Assembly (NCBI GenBank): GCA_032622095.1 | Contig: CP136069.1 | Location: forward strand, 163,173,043 to 163,237,042 | Length of the DNA stretch: 64,000 nt | Direction of reading: 5' to 3' | From: Siphonodentalium dalli | Taxonomy: Eukaryota; Mollusca; Scaphopoda; Gadilida; Siphonodentaliidae | Shown: positions 22,391 through 34,972 of the stretch, in pieces | Layout of the letters: every line of letters starts with the position of its first letter | How positions within the stretch are numbered: the first letter of the stretch is position 1 | Translations under genes and position numbers: made by a program | Notes under the pieces: generated by a model | What the model was told of the DNA's origin: nothing | Databases searched by the model: none | The model's input: only the letters and a program-made list of their open reading frames with translations

Positions 22391-23679
22391 AACTGGGGAC
22401 TCATAGTAGATCCTCTCTTTATTGCACACCCTGATCCCTGGAACATGACAAATGTGGCAAGAATGAAAAAATACCAACCGGTATGATGGCAGTATCTCAT
22501 TCTAATAACAATATATTGCTTATTGGTGAATTTGGATTTAGTTCAAAATAATATGATCATACTATTGGCCCAATATTTTATTAATCAGAAAGCAATCATA
22601 TCACCCAGGAATCTTCATGTCTTTTCATTACACTTTCTGTTAGACATATATGTACATTGTACAGCCACATTCAAGTGTAAATAATGACACTTTCCAAACG
22701 TAATAGAACAAGATTTACATTCTCCAGAATTGAAGCAGTGTATATTTTCCTTAGAACAAGTGGATCAATACCCTGTACTTTCATAAGATGTTTTGCACTG
22801 AATAAATAACTACACATCAGCTTCCTGGAGTGAATTCCTTGTTACCTCAGGTCAAGAATCACTATACCGTGTGCACATATAATCATATTACACATGTATG
22901 CCTCCACCCCAAAAGTATCCATTGCACACATGACTACCTCCAATATAATTTAGAATAGATGATGTATTTTCTGTTATCCTGTTTTCTCATCATTTCCTTT
23001 TCTAGTAGTATTATAAGGAAGCTGAAGTTGCAAGTTATTAAAAGTTTGTGTCCTTGGTGTTGATATTGTCTTTGTGTGTGAATAACATTCCAAGAAGAGA
23101 GCCCACAGAAAATAGTGGATTTGACATTTGTGTCATCATAGTCAGGATACAACAGTTCCATTTAATCTCTGATTGTGAATTTTAATTTTACACCTGTCCA
23201 AAAAAATTGTATGATGCCTTTTCAAAATGTATTCAGAACCAGTAAATGTCAGATCACAGATTTGAACTTCTGATAGTTGATATAGTTATATAGTTATATG
23301 TGTGATAAGCAGGATGTAGATCCAAAATATCCCTGAAAATAGAAAATAAAACACTTTAAATACCGTATACAATAATACATACACAATACAGACATGATTT
23401 TAACAAGTGTGGTTGCACAACTAATCAATTGATCAAGTGTATGCTGCATTGTAAGTAAGTACTCACTTCTTTTCATGGAGCTTGAACTGTTAAATAAAAG
23501 GAACGACTAACAGTCCTTTTTTATGCCAAGCGGTTTGAACTACCGAGTACAACCATGTAAATTTTTGCTGACATCTAAAAGCATTGTTGTCAACATTAAA
23601 AATAAACAGTAGTAACTACTACTGTGGCTGGGATACCAGGAGTTTGCTTTAATGAGGGTTAAATAATTATTGTGCTCAC

Positions 23680-23945
23680 AAGTCATCCAAGCTAATTATT
23701 AATGTCTCTTTGATTTGCCGCACCTATTCCACGAGACACCTGAGACAGTTCCCCCTACATATATTCTAAGCTGATGACAAACCCTCTTTATTGCTAATTA
23801 TTAGTGCCACTTTAAAATCATCTGAGAAACACAGCACCTATCCCACGACAATCCATGGGTCACGTTACAGTACCCCTGTGTATTACTTTTCCTACATATA
23901 TTATTTTCTAAGCTGATACTACTTCATAGCTGATGCTATTTATTA
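23680..23945. repeat. AATTATTAGTGCC repeat, two units
   Basis: GCTAATTATTA..., CACCTATTCCACGA, CATATATTCTAAGCTGATG and CTCTTTATTGCTAATTATTAGTGCCAC recur with a period of ~110-130 bases. Related units are found at 44950-45400 in another intron of the gene. Confidence 0.65.
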
Positions 23946-25326
23946 ACCCTTTCCTGACTGGAGCTTCCTGAAATTTTGCAAAATCCCTGTGCCAATGCAT
24001 TCTCTTATATATGCGAGTCACCAATATGGCACCTCACCTACTAATATAAAAGAGAATGCATTGGCCAAGTCTATCCCAGGAAAAGGGAGCTATTGCTACC
24101 ACACCTATAATTACTGGCAATATTTTGTTCGCAGGTGCCAAAATTTACACTTGTCGAAATGTTCACGGTCACTGTAATAGTTGATTAAGGTATATAGGAA
24201 GGTATATTTATAACCTTTCCCATCAGTTAAATTATGGGCATGTGAAAAGTTTAACTGGACATATGTCTATCCCACAATTCCACAGGTATTATTATTTTTT
24301 GCCAAATATGCTTGAGGGTTATCAGCGTTGGCCATGTGTTCTGTGATGGGAACCATTACTTAAACAGTTACTAATATGATGCTAATAAGACATATATCTT
24401 TCAAGCTAAGTTTGCAGCGGTACAAGTAACTTAAATTGGTTGAGTTTTAACATGTACGTTTCCATGGTACTAGTAACTGCGATGAACAGTAGCTTGTCAC
24501 TGGGGATCAGTGTCCACTGAGCCACTGACCATGCACATGAGAAGATAAATTTACTTTGAGAAAAGTTCTACTGGTGTCAGCTTGTGTGAAACGAAAGGAG
24601 AACAATGTAATTGTACTTGCTCTCACTGATCGTTAGCTGACTAAACAATAAAATAATTGAAAGACAGACCAATTGGGTTTTAACATAACCACAAATCATG
24701 TATGGTAGCGATTTCGCATTCAGTAAGTTAATCCATTTTTACATCTCAGCTTACACATGGATAGGCCTACATGTACATGGGGAAAGCGAAAAAATGCACG
24801 GTTAACTGATCATGATGGAAGGCTTGCATGATAGTTGTTTCGGTTTAATGTATAGTGTTTTCACAATGGACTTGTGTTAGAAATTTTGTTTTGTATTTTA
24901 AACAGGAAGAGGCAAAAGTGTGTAACGGTAATGTTCGGCAAAAAAATTATCGCTGTCGAGGGAAAAAAAATTAGGTTTGAGGTCCTAAACATGGATTTTG
25001 GTCAGTCAAAACATGGAATTTTTTTTGGCCTTTGTATATGTACCGGTACTGGTGCATGCAGTACATTTACATGTATGTTGTGCATGGCGGTTCTCAAATA
25101 TATATTCAACATCGATTAAGAACTGTATCTGTAGCTGCGTAAATTTAAAACTGAGTGAAAAATAATAATGTTCATACCTGACTCACGAGTGTCAGAGAGA
25201 CTATTATAATATTACAACTATTGGGATGAAAGTTTAAAAAAATAATAACTGGATCCAAGACAATTCCCGCTACGGTATTTTCTTGGTATCATGATTAACT
25301 TGAAGTTGAAGATGAAGTGTATAAAC

Positions 25327-27532
25327 ATACTAGTGTTGAAGGGGTCACTTTCACCAAAAAAAGTGCTGAAGGGTACACAGGATTTTCAAAATGTGCTGAA
25401 GGGTACACATTGTTTGAAATGTCGTTCTAGATAAAGGACATTCAGTTTTCGTATCTGCCATGATTTCTGTTAGAGAATAATTGTTTACGTTCCAATGAAT
25501 ATTAAAATGTACTGAAAACAAACTGCTAATGGGCGCCAGACTTTCATAAACACAATTTAAGGGTATCCTAAACGTGACAGAGTTGAAATTTCTTCCAATA
25601 TGGCCGAAAATTTATAAAATAATGAGCTCGAATTCACTATAAGGTTTGCAAAATGGCCAAAATGAACCAATACAATATTATAAGTATAAAACATAGATCA
25701 TTTTGAAATGTAAAATGTTGTCCCATCTCACAGGAATCTATATAAAAAAAATTATGAAACAATTGTTGTTTTAAATTTTACACTTTCTTACAGTACTCAT
25801 ATCTGTAAAATTACTGCATGTTTTTACTATAATAGTTTACCGATAGATGCTTTGATATTCCAATATATTGAGAGGGACCTTGCTTTTTCATTATAATGTT
25901 TCTTGTGTCACAAATTCACCGTGTAAAATGTGGTCGTATCCGCTCGATATGCGAAATCCACAACAACACTCGAAAAATAGGGAACTTCAATTTGTAGTTA
26001 ACAGATAATAAAATCTGAGAATATCTAGTCACCACTAATTAGCCTACTTAAGTACTTTATGACCAAAACTAACCTTAGAATATCGCTGATTTAAATGACA
26101 ATTTTCTAGAAAAAAGATATTTGAACGCAAACTTTGACAAAATGGATTGTAAACATCACGTGACTAAAAACTTGGAATACCCTCCGAACGACATTTCTCA
26201 CAAGTATGAAATAATTCACTCTTTAAATAATTTTTGTTGTTAAACATGGCAAAACACCGGAATATGCATTAGATTAACATCCAAAAACACGGTATTCATA
26301 TATAAACAGAATTTATTAAATAATGTGTATATCTATCAAGTATTATTTTGTTAGAGGGTACGGATTCCCGGTCTTTCCCAAATCTATTTTTAGTGTTGCA
26401 CGAGTTTCCCTCTTTGCAGATGCAAACTATTCTTATTAAAAGCAATCAAAACAAGGTTACACGCATCATACACAGCGGACATAATCCACAACAAATGTAA
26501 TTCATGCAGGTATAGATAACTGCGCAATCGGTCATCCAAGTTATTTTTTAGGGCTGTTGTATTGTTTGATCAACTTTCTCAGAAAAACAAAAACATGTCG
26601 AAATCTCGTTTTGGTTTCGTTTTAATGGCTGACTAAATGAGTTCAAAATATTTTTTTAAACAATATTAGGGGTAATTAAAATAGAATTGTAGCAAATTAC
26701 AATATATGCTAGCTTCTTGGTGTTGTTTTTCAACTGTATGGGGTAATTTCTGTTAGAAAATCTCTGAAGTATGAATGTATGCCAGGCCATTTGTGTCAAA
26801 ATGCACCAGTATCACAAAATATGATGCATCTGATTTTCGTAGGGAATGTTGGAAATATAGCTTACAGTGTATTTTTTTGTTTAAATATGTTATACAGTAT
26901 CAATTGTGCATGAGGTATTGTTGAAATAGGGGCAACATAGACAGCCTTATACATCCTTATGATCCAGCTCACATCATTGCCAACTTGGCTTCCCATACCA
27001 AAAAATAGTCCCAAAAAGCAAATTGCCACATATTTGTGTTCAACTGATGAAGGGTGCCTTCAACTCAATGGATTCGTAGCTAAAATAGTGAGTTATTTTA
27101 TAAAATGATGGTCCCTCTCCTCATCATGGAATCCTAATCTATAGGATGCCACAATAATTATAACTGTTTGCTTTATTAGTTTTCTGGTGATTGGCATAAT
27201 TTCGCTCACTTTCCAGTTAATTTTCTCAGTCAAATATATCTTTTAAAAATATGGATGTGATGCCAAAAAATTGTTCAATCATATTCCTATATCCTTGTGA
27301 AAGTTCATGTAAATTGGAAACATAGTCTTGCAATGGCTGGAATTTATCGGAGAGAGGGGTATAAAAACTCATTCGGCCATCTTTGTCACGTTTAGGATAC
27401 CCTTAAGTAGTGGTGTTCGTGCCGATCACAAACCCTGTTTACCCTTCAGCACATTTTCAAACCCTGTGTTGTGTACCCTTTGAACAGCACTTTTTTTGGT
27501 GAGAGTGACCCATTCAGCCATACTAGTAGTGT
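25327..27532. mobile_element. Nested inverted-repeat structure (2.2 kb)
   Basis: Outer arms at 25327-25424 and ~27423-27532 are inverted copies; shared blocks are CACCAAAAAAAGTGCTG, GGGTCACT and AATGTGCTGAAGGGTA. Inside, a perfect 23-bp inverted terminal repeat with TTAA at the outside (TTAAGGGTATCCTAAACG and its complement) marks 25557-27406. The inner ~1.85 kb has no long open frame. I read it as a non-autonomous TTAA-type DNA element inside, or forming, a larger fold-back. Confidence 0.75.
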
Positions 27533-29394
27533 GAAGGTGAGGCCATTTGGTATTGCAGAATGGTTAATAATAATACCAGTTTTAGTTTACTCTGACAAGT
27601 TTCATTTCAAAACTGAAAACAAAGTTACAAACTGTTATAACTTAAGTTATATTAATAAACGGTACTGTACTGTAGTCAGTGTTGTGTACGGCAGACTTAT
27701 TGTATTATTCCATACTTTCTCATCAGGATTATCACCGTGAAAACCATTTTACCATCGCCGTGTGTCAGTGTTCTATCATTCGAAAAGTCAACAATGCGAG
27801 AATTCTATCGCTTCCGTTCTGTCTAAATAATTTCTGGTCGCAGGTAATGACACCTTTGACAAAACTGTGTTCATAAATTAATTAATTAATTAATTAACAT
27901 AGTACTCGCAAGTATAATCACAAATGAAGTAGATGCTTGATTCGTTCAAATTGTAATTTCTAAATTTGTTGCGAGAGTGAATCGTGGAATTATGACTTTG
28001 AACACGAGTCACTAAACTTGGAGTCAACGGTCAAGAGTCAGTCTGCCATCGCCTGGGAATTGGCTGGAATTGGTGAATTTGTTACATTCGCGGGTCAAAC
28101 AAGGCGTACCATGGTACATCCTACATCCGATAATGTGCATGTCCATGTACTCACCTTGTATATTATAATGTAAGCAGTTTTTTTCTCGCCCAACGCGTGT
28201 GTTGTAGTTGGTAATTCGTGGAAATAATAATCCGAGGTGGCGATTTTCAACTTTGAATAGCATCACTTGCCTAACAACCGTCTGTGAGCAATGTTGATTC
28301 TGATTGGTTAAGACAAACGCGATTATCCAATCTCTGCATATGTGGCTTGGGAAGACGAGTTCAAAGTTGAAAGTGTGTGTCGGGGTCATGATATATTTTT
28401 AGAAACTTATTTTTCGTTTAACAGTATTGCAGATCCAATGCTCTCCCAGCGTCGAGTGCGTACGCCCAGTACCAACTAAAGCCCACCGCTCCGCCCCTGT
28501 GGGGCGGAGCGTACGTGGGCTTATAAAATAAACATAGCAAAAACGCGGCACAGTAAAAATGTCAGAACGCCACGAGGTTTTACGTCGTTTTTGGTGACGT
28601 CATGGAGTCAAACGGAGTAGGGTGATACAAAATTAACATATATGGTCATAGTTGTGCTCACGTGGTGGAATAAATGTTGTTGATCGACAAACACTGCAGC
28701 TTATCGTGTCTATTTCCTGCATATCACATAAATTAACAATTCCCCCATTGACTGCAGTGCTAAATATAAGTTAGAAGAATACAATCGATATGGTGAACCC
28801 ATATGTATATAATGTATATTGGAATACAAAATTGGGATTGTAGACCGTTTTGGCTTTCGGATAACCAAATTTGAAAATAGCAAATAGACTAAAGTGGTAG
28901 AGTGTCATTGGGCTTGTCTGCAAACAGAAGTACACTCCAGGACTAACGTAGTACAGACAATATAGCTACTAGTAGACTGATCCGGATACAATTTTTACTA
29001 TGTTCCCGGCGTCAAACCCAACTACGATTTATATACATTAGACGGGATATATAGTGTTGTACCGAGAAGTCATTTGTTCCTGGATATAGTTAAAGTACTT
29101 TGAGTATGAGTAAATTTTATCGCCTATACGGAACGAAAACTAAACAAAATCTGATAAATATGCCATTTATTTGTATAAAAAATTTAGATAATTGGTTAGT
29201 AGTGTGGTTCAGTTGATTTGTCGATTTGTGTACACATGTGATTAGTATTTTGATCAAAAGTGATGCAAATCCGAAGAAAGTAGTAGCATATAATCCGAAG
29301 AAAGGCAAATCCTTGAGTACAGGCATACACACTGTGATGATGATGATGATGATGATGTAACCATGCAACAAATTCAGTCTGCTTTTCTTTCCAG
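27533..29394. other. Intron before the first complete Sushi exon
   Basis: Contains an ATTA/TTAA microsatellite (27877-27897), a somewhat CpG-richer stretch (28000-28640) and a GC-rich hairpin with CGCTCCGCCCC/GGGGCGGAGCG arms at 28487-28511, enclosed by AGCCCAC/GTGGGCT. An ATG-type trinucleotide tract (29335-29358) precedes the exon. A 121-codon minus-strand frame at 28024-28389 shows no domain. A promoter is possible but not demonstrable. Confidence 0.45.
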
Positions 29395-29574
29395 TTGTGA
29401 CATGCCAGTCCTCAATCTCAATCCCAGATGGCCGCCATTCATGCGAGAATATCAACATTATTTTCGGAACAAGTTGTCAGTTCACGTGTGACGCAGGCTA
29501 CATGCTCGTTGGACATGATACAATAAGTTGTCTGCAGAACGGGTCATACGATGCTACGATGCCGTCATGTGAGA
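29395..29574 (+). CDS. Mosaic gene exon 1 in window: Sushi (CCP) module
   Basis: A 180-base exon between acceptor TTTCCAG and donor GTAAGT, phase 1 at both ends. It reads V-T-C-Q then S-C-E-N, F-G-T-S-C-Q-F-T-C, G-Y-M-L-V-G, I-S-C, and ends M-P-S-C-E. This is the four-cysteine complement-control-protein fold, about 60 residues; the usual tryptophan near the end is replaced (G-S-Y). It is the first complete exon seen of a multi-module extracellular protein, and it joins in frame to the exon at 30660 (split codon gives K). The true 5' end of the gene is outside the window or in unrecognised sequence. Confidence 0.9.
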
Positions 29575-29808
29575 GTAAGTTTAGTTAACACAAGCAACAA
29601 TCCTACCAATGAAGGTGTCCACAAATATTAATTAGTGGGAGGAGCTTACAGTTGATAGGAGACTAGGAGTCTGTAGAATTTCAACATTAGTTCTGTTTTT
29701 GAACGGACATCGAACATGTTTGTTTTAAAGAGATTTTGGCATTCAAATTAATTTCACAACATCGAAAAATGGTGACGTAGTCACTTGAACCTCTATATTT
29801 TCCAAAGA

Positions 29809-29913
<105 letters not shown>

Positions 29914-30659
29914 TCCAAGAGATTGATATAAGATATGTATATAGAAAATAGTTCATTTAAATAAAATGTATATGCCTTTCGTGGTATTGTCACTTTTCAA
30001 TAGAAGACAATAATGATTATGACGTCATACCGTCAAGGGAAATAATATATATATGGGGACGGGATTCACAGTGAGCTAGAAAAATTGGATATGTATATCG
30101 TTCGATGTCTTTTTGGTTGAGTTATTTATATAGGTGAAGAAAAAAGTGAATACTTACTCTGATGTGAGACATATTGCCACCATTTTCGAGCAAATTATGA
30201 CGTAGGCAGCCCTGAACTATACAATAAGAATAAATATAAACAGTTATGTTAAAGAGAAGTCTTAATATATCTATCATTTGCCACTATTTTGCAAATTTAC
30301 GCAAGCATTTAGGCTTGCATTCAGTATACAGTCCAATTTACCACCATTGACGCAAGGTCACTGGGAACAATAAAAAAAATTCCGATCAGATTTCAGATAA
30401 TGATATAGTTTCTTTAACTTTTATAACAGCCTGAATATATCTATCATTGACCACTATTTGGCAACTATAGCTACACAATAATTGATACTAGCCTTTAGTA
30501 TACAGTATAATTTAGCATAATTGACGCAAGATCACTGGGAACAAACATTTTTACGATCAGTTGTTTGATAGTGATTTAGTTTCTCCAACTTTTATAATAG
30601 TTTCATTTTCAATTAGATTTTAACACTAGGATATGATCACAGTTTTATTAATTTTGCAG

Positions 30660-30848
30660 AGATTTCGTGTCCATCGCCCATTAGTCTTTCTCCGAATGGA
30701 AGTTACAGTCAAGCTAACTGTATCGATGGGTTCCGATACGAGAGTTCCTGCTTTGCCAGCTGTGATTCTGGATTCTTGGCGAGTCAATCGTCCACGCTGA
30801 TATGCCGCAGCTCTGGAACCTGGACATTTTCCACAATAACATGCATCG
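30660..30848 (+). CDS. Mosaic gene exon 2: Sushi (CCP) module
   Basis: A 189-base phase 1-1 exon (acceptor TTTGCAG, donor GTAAGA). Reads I-S-C-P, then N-C, then Y-E-S-S-C-F-A-S-C-D-S-G-F, L-I-C, S-G-T-W-T and ends I-T-C-I. It has the Sushi pattern with the C-x3-C pair and the conserved G-x-W before the final cysteine. An N-x-T/S glycosylation motif is seen in N-G-S. Next exon is the HYR module. No ATG-initiated frame covers it because it begins at an acceptor. Confidence 0.9.
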
Positions 30849-31197
30849 GTAAGATTTTTCACCAGTTGATTGAATGATTGATCCAGGCCAAATTTGATTT
30901 TCCAATTAACCCTCTCTTTACTAAATAATTAGTTAGGAGCTGTTTTCACAGGAAATGTTAGCCTATATATGTCATGTCATGCTGTCATGTCATGTCATCA
31001 GTGTATTATAGCGATGGGTATTCAATCTTATTAACAGGTGCCACGCGATGTTCAGATTGTATTTCATGATGAGTATCGAAATTTAATAGAAGGGGGATTA
31101 TTATATTGACTAAATAATGAATGCTGCATAGTGGGCCCTCTGTGTGCATGCTACCCTATATAGGCGTGACCTAGTCAGTGACTATATCACGTCCCAC

Positions 31198-32382
31198 AAC
31201 TGCCCCTATAATTTGTTTTAGTGAGTATATCATGTAAACCCCTCCCCTATGTGTTGCTTTTCTCTAATGGTTTTCCGTCCATGTATTCCATTTTCTAATA
31301 GACACATACAAATGAGACCTCTGACGATGGCACTCAAAATACGTGACAGGGGCGTGGATTTATTTCAAGGTTGGTTGGGGTTTTGAAAACAGAGTAACCC
31401 GAGGAAACACACTCAGCGTCAAGGTTTCAATAGGCTCGGTTCCAGAACATTCCATAATCGAATTCCCATATGATATGCCACTTATTAAATCATTCGACAT
31501 ATTGGAATAAATCACATTTAGACGGAAGACTCATTAACTCTCTCCCGATACACGGTTGTTAGAATATCAACATCACCTGGCTACATTATCCGTAATATTA
31601 TTAAAAAGTTGGACCAACCAACCATACTATGAATTAATATGGCCTATATTATGAGCAAAGAACAGATTGAAGAAATACATAAAACAAATGGCAGATTCAG
31701 TCACAGGTGATGAATAGTGATGAAGTTATACCAATGTCACCAATACAACAGACTCCATTTGAGTGTTCATTGCTTTAAGTATACTTGCTTTGGTGACTGT
31801 AGACAAATTCTCATTTCTTATCGAATTGACCATATATCGACCGGAATGGCACATTTACTTTTTGCCGTTACATAGAGTGAATGGTTCCGGAAGTTTCGAA
31901 ACTATTTAATCAATTATTTCCATAGAAGACAAAAGCATCCAATATGAGAAACCACACGCTTGTAAATTCATTTGAATATTCTAAGGTACATTTCAATAGG
32001 GGAATGAATCGATATAATTGCTGTGGAGATTGAATACCGGTGAATGGACATGTCTACTCTATTTCTTCGGGTACATGCAAATGATACCTGTGACAATGTT
32101 TAGTGTGGCTGGGGGTTTTGAAAACAGAAACCCGAGGAAAAACACTAAGCATTAAGGTTTTAATGTGCTCGGTTCCTGAACGTTCCATAATCCATTTTCC
32201 ATATAACATGCCGCTTATTATTCCTGAAAAAATCGTGAGACATATTAGAATAAAGCATACATACATGTAGATGGAAACCTATTAGAAAATGGAATACATG
32301 GCCGGACACCAATTAGAACAAAACAACACATATCTGAGGGGTTTAAATTATATACTCACTAAAACAAATTATAGGGGCAGTT
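31198..32382. mobile_element. 1.19-kb element with ~105-bp inverted termini
   Basis: AACTGCCCCTATAATTTGTT at 31198 is mirrored by AACAAATTATAGGGGCAGTT ending at 32382; similarity continues through the ACCCCTC, TGTGTTG and CCATTTTCTAATAG blocks (left to ~31303, right from ~32275). Inside are two direct ~210-bp repeats (about 31315-31528 and 32080-32280), sharing TTTTGAAAACAGA, ACCCGAGGAAA and GCTCGGTTCC. No transposase is seen, so it is non-autonomous. Confidence 0.8.
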
Positions 32383-32433
32383 ATTTCTAAGTTCTGTTAT
32401 TTGAATAAGTCTGTAGGTGGCATATAAAGTCTG

Positions 32434-32480
<47 letters not shown>

Positions 32481-33533
32481 CTATATATATATAGCTATAT
32501 ATATATATATATATATATATAGAAAAGAGAAGGATCATTATGTCTGTGTATGTCTGTTCGGATTTTTCTCCCAGAACTCTGGACCGATTTCACCCAAATG
32601 TGTTGTAGTGACTCGAGGTTCCCTGGCGGATGTTATAGCGGTGTTAGTTTTTCATAATTTAGATTTTTTTAAATTAATTAAATAATTAAAAAAAATAATT
32701 AATCGAGCAAGGTTACAATCTAAAGAGTGATAAAATTCATTTAAAAAATTAGATTTTCTAATAACTGTTTTTAAACCAAATATTTAAATAATCAAATTGT
32801 GGCCGCCGCTGAATAAGGGCTCTGTCGGTGATCAAGGTGTGCACGAAGCGCACACAGGGGCCATTGGTCTCTCGGACGCTGAATAAAAGTTCCCATCTAC
32901 TTCAACATAATTAGCAACTGTTTTGTTCTCTGGTGTATATAAGGTAAGTTTCAAGCTTCATTTCGCAAGGATGGCTGGTATCCATTACCGTACGTATATA
33001 ATTTTGTCATGATTTGTGAGACGACATTCTTCACATTCTTCTGATGTTTTACAAAAGAAATAAATACATGACACATTCACGTGGATATTAAAGAAATGAC
33101 TTTATATCTGGTTATATTCGACAATACACGTCAGCGGTGTGTGTGTGTGTGTGTGTGTAGTCAAATCTGACCAGAATATTTGCTAATTGTATTGTCGAAT
33201 TGGCTTTCTTGAGCATTAAAGGGAGGACCATCAAGATGTTGTCTCCACCCGACGATTTGAACACAGCTGAGAACATACAATGTAATACATTCTAATGTAC
33301 TACACTGTTTTTATTCAGTGACAAGTTCAACAAGGGTACGTCATGGTGTCCATGTGTCTGCGCTCTGTGATTGAATCTTTTAGCAATTTGCAGACATGTC
33401 TAGCACATGAAAGGTCACATGTTTTTTTGCGAATTCAAAATAGTCCACAATCTGAGTCACAGGTTTAAATATCCTCCGAATTGTATGTTTAGAAGTAAAA
33501 AGCAAACCTGAATTTGATTGACTTGATTTGCAG
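32383..33533. other. Intron before the HYR exon
   Basis: Holds a (TA)n tract (32436-32521), copy 2 of the CCTGGACCGAT dispersed repeat (32540-32650) with its A/T-rich tail and GCCGCTGAATAAGGGCTCTG / GACGCTGAATAAAAG blocks (32800-32890), and a (GT)n tract at 33136-33159. No exon was recognised. Confidence 0.6.
32540..32890 (+). repeat. Dispersed repeat family 'CCTGGACCGAT', copy 2
   Basis: TATGTCTGTTCGG, CTCTGGACCGATTTCACCCA, GACTCGAGGTTCCCTGGCGG and ATGTTATAGCGGTGTTAG match the copies near 15741 and 48155. GCTGAATAA-containing blocks and GTGCACGAAGCGCACACAGG follow the A/T-rich tract and partly recur near 48100-48520. Confidence 0.75.
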
Positions 33534-33785
33534 ATATTGAACCTCCTGTGATTACCTCATGTCCTGTTGACCAAGCTGTATATCCTGCTGCTGGTGAGAC
33601 GTCAGTGGAACTAGCCTGGTTACCAGTAACAGCCAGAGATAACTCTGGACGTGTCACTATCACACAAGAGCTTGGACCAGCAGAAGGAACGATAGTCCAG
33701 GATGGCGATTATTCAATAATGTTCTCAGTCAAAGATATGTCAGATAACAGAGGGAACCCATGTACTTTTACAATAAGTGTTGAAG
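33534..33785 (+). CDS. Mosaic gene exon 3: HYR module
   Basis: A 252-base phase 1-1 exon (acceptor TTTGCAG, donor GAAG then GTTTGT) encoding 84 residues. Order: P-P-V-I-T-S-C-P, then V-E-L-A-W-x-P-V-T-A-R-D-N-S-G-R-V, then G-D-Y-S-I-M-F-S-V-K-D-M-S-D-N-R-G-N, then C-T-F-T-I-S-V-E. This is a complete hyalin-repeat (HYR) module, an Ig-like fold used in extracellular adhesion proteins and usually found next to Sushi modules, as here. It is the intact reference for the damaged HYR copy at 34-217. Confidence 0.95.
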
Positions 33786-34753
33786 GTTTGTTGTAGTGAT
33801 TCTGTTATTTTCATTCTCAAGCTGTTATATACAGCACAATAGAACACAATAATAACGCGATCACATCATGACAATTAATTTATATGGCTTGTTGCCATTC
33901 ATCGGAAAGCTATCAAGGACACATTTATACAGACATTAGGCGAGTTGTGAATAACACTCCGACGATTATAGGTATTCCATTAAGCTCTCGGTTATAAACG
34001 TGAAGTTAAAGGGACCATACACTCGCTGTGGGTAAATATTTAAAAAATTGAAAATGCTAAAAACATCAAAAGAGCATGAAGAAATAGATAAACTTTGTTA
34101 TCCAATAATGAAATTTTGCATGTTGAAACTATTGCTATGTAAACAAAACAGTGATTTGCCAAAATATGTCATACAATCTATTTTTCAATGTAATTGTTGA
34201 TAGTTGTTTATCGGAATTTTATGTTATTTAGCATGAATTATCCACTTTGAAGTCATTGAGTTCCTTTAAAGCAACATAGTTATTATTATCAAATCTTTAT
34301 TGTATAATATGTTGCACAAACTACTGCTTTTTGATGCAGCTTATATTTTTATCGCATGAATATTTTATTTTACACATTTTCATGGACAGTTATTGGTGTA
34401 CTTATAGTTTCAAGTGGTGTATATAATATACAATATAATGTAATGTAATTTGGACTTGAACATGCATGGATTGGGCACTTTAAATATTGATTTATAGTGC
34501 AGGCCTATATACAAATTATGTAAAACAAACAAACCAACTAAATTGCTATATTCTTATTATATGTAAGGATATATGTTGGAAATAAGGTATATCCCGCTCT
34601 GTCCTATATATGTATTCGCAATAATAATAATTATTCTATGCAGCCAAATTTGTAACATGTATTGTGATTTGTATTGCATTTGAATACATATTCTTGCTCC
34701 CCATCATTGGAGGAAATAAAGGAATATTATATATATGTACATAACATTTGCAG
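33786..34753. other. Intron between HYR and Sushi exons
   Basis: A+T-rich, no exon recognised. AAAGGGACCATACACTC near 34009 hints at a decayed element, with no clear partner. Confidence 0.5.
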
Positions 34754-34972
34754 TTGTAACGTGCAGCATATTAGAGTTCTCAACAATTGACTACATGGAC
34801 ATGAATTGCACACACACAGACGCAATCTTCGGGACGAGCTGCAACATGTTCTGTTTGGGGGCTTATACGCTGACTGGCTCTGACGTTATCACATGTGATA
34901 AACAGGAATTCTCATCAACTGGATCGTGGGTGTGGCCAGATGGACAGGAGAAACCAAATTGCTCTCCTCCCG
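34754..34972 (+). CDS. Mosaic gene exon 4: Sushi (CCP) module
   Basis: A 219-base phase 1-1 exon (acceptor TTTGCAG, donor GTGGGT), 73 residues. It reads V-T-C-S, N-C-T-H, F-G-T-S-C-N-M-F-C, G-A-Y-T-L-T-G, I-T-C-D, then G-S-W-V-W and K-P-N-C-S-P-P. It follows the Sushi cysteine pattern with a slightly long stretch before the last cysteine. F-G-T-S-C is shared with the Sushi exon at 29395, so the two are probable duplicates. N-C-T is a potential glycosylation site. Confidence 0.9.

Larger units (their letters stand above)
21531..25326. other. Intronic sequence with small fold-backs, no gene
   Basis: Contains small hairpins (21690-21765, 22289-22390, 23985-24065) and a two-unit AATTATTAGTGCC repeat (23680-23930). 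No open frame here has a domain signature or paired splice sites. The 81-codon frame at 24874-25119 overlaps A-rich tracts and is treated as chance. Confidence 0.5.

Noticed and set aside
28024-28389. 121-codon open frame on the minus strand
   Set aside because: No recognisable domain or splice context; compositionally unlike the real exons.
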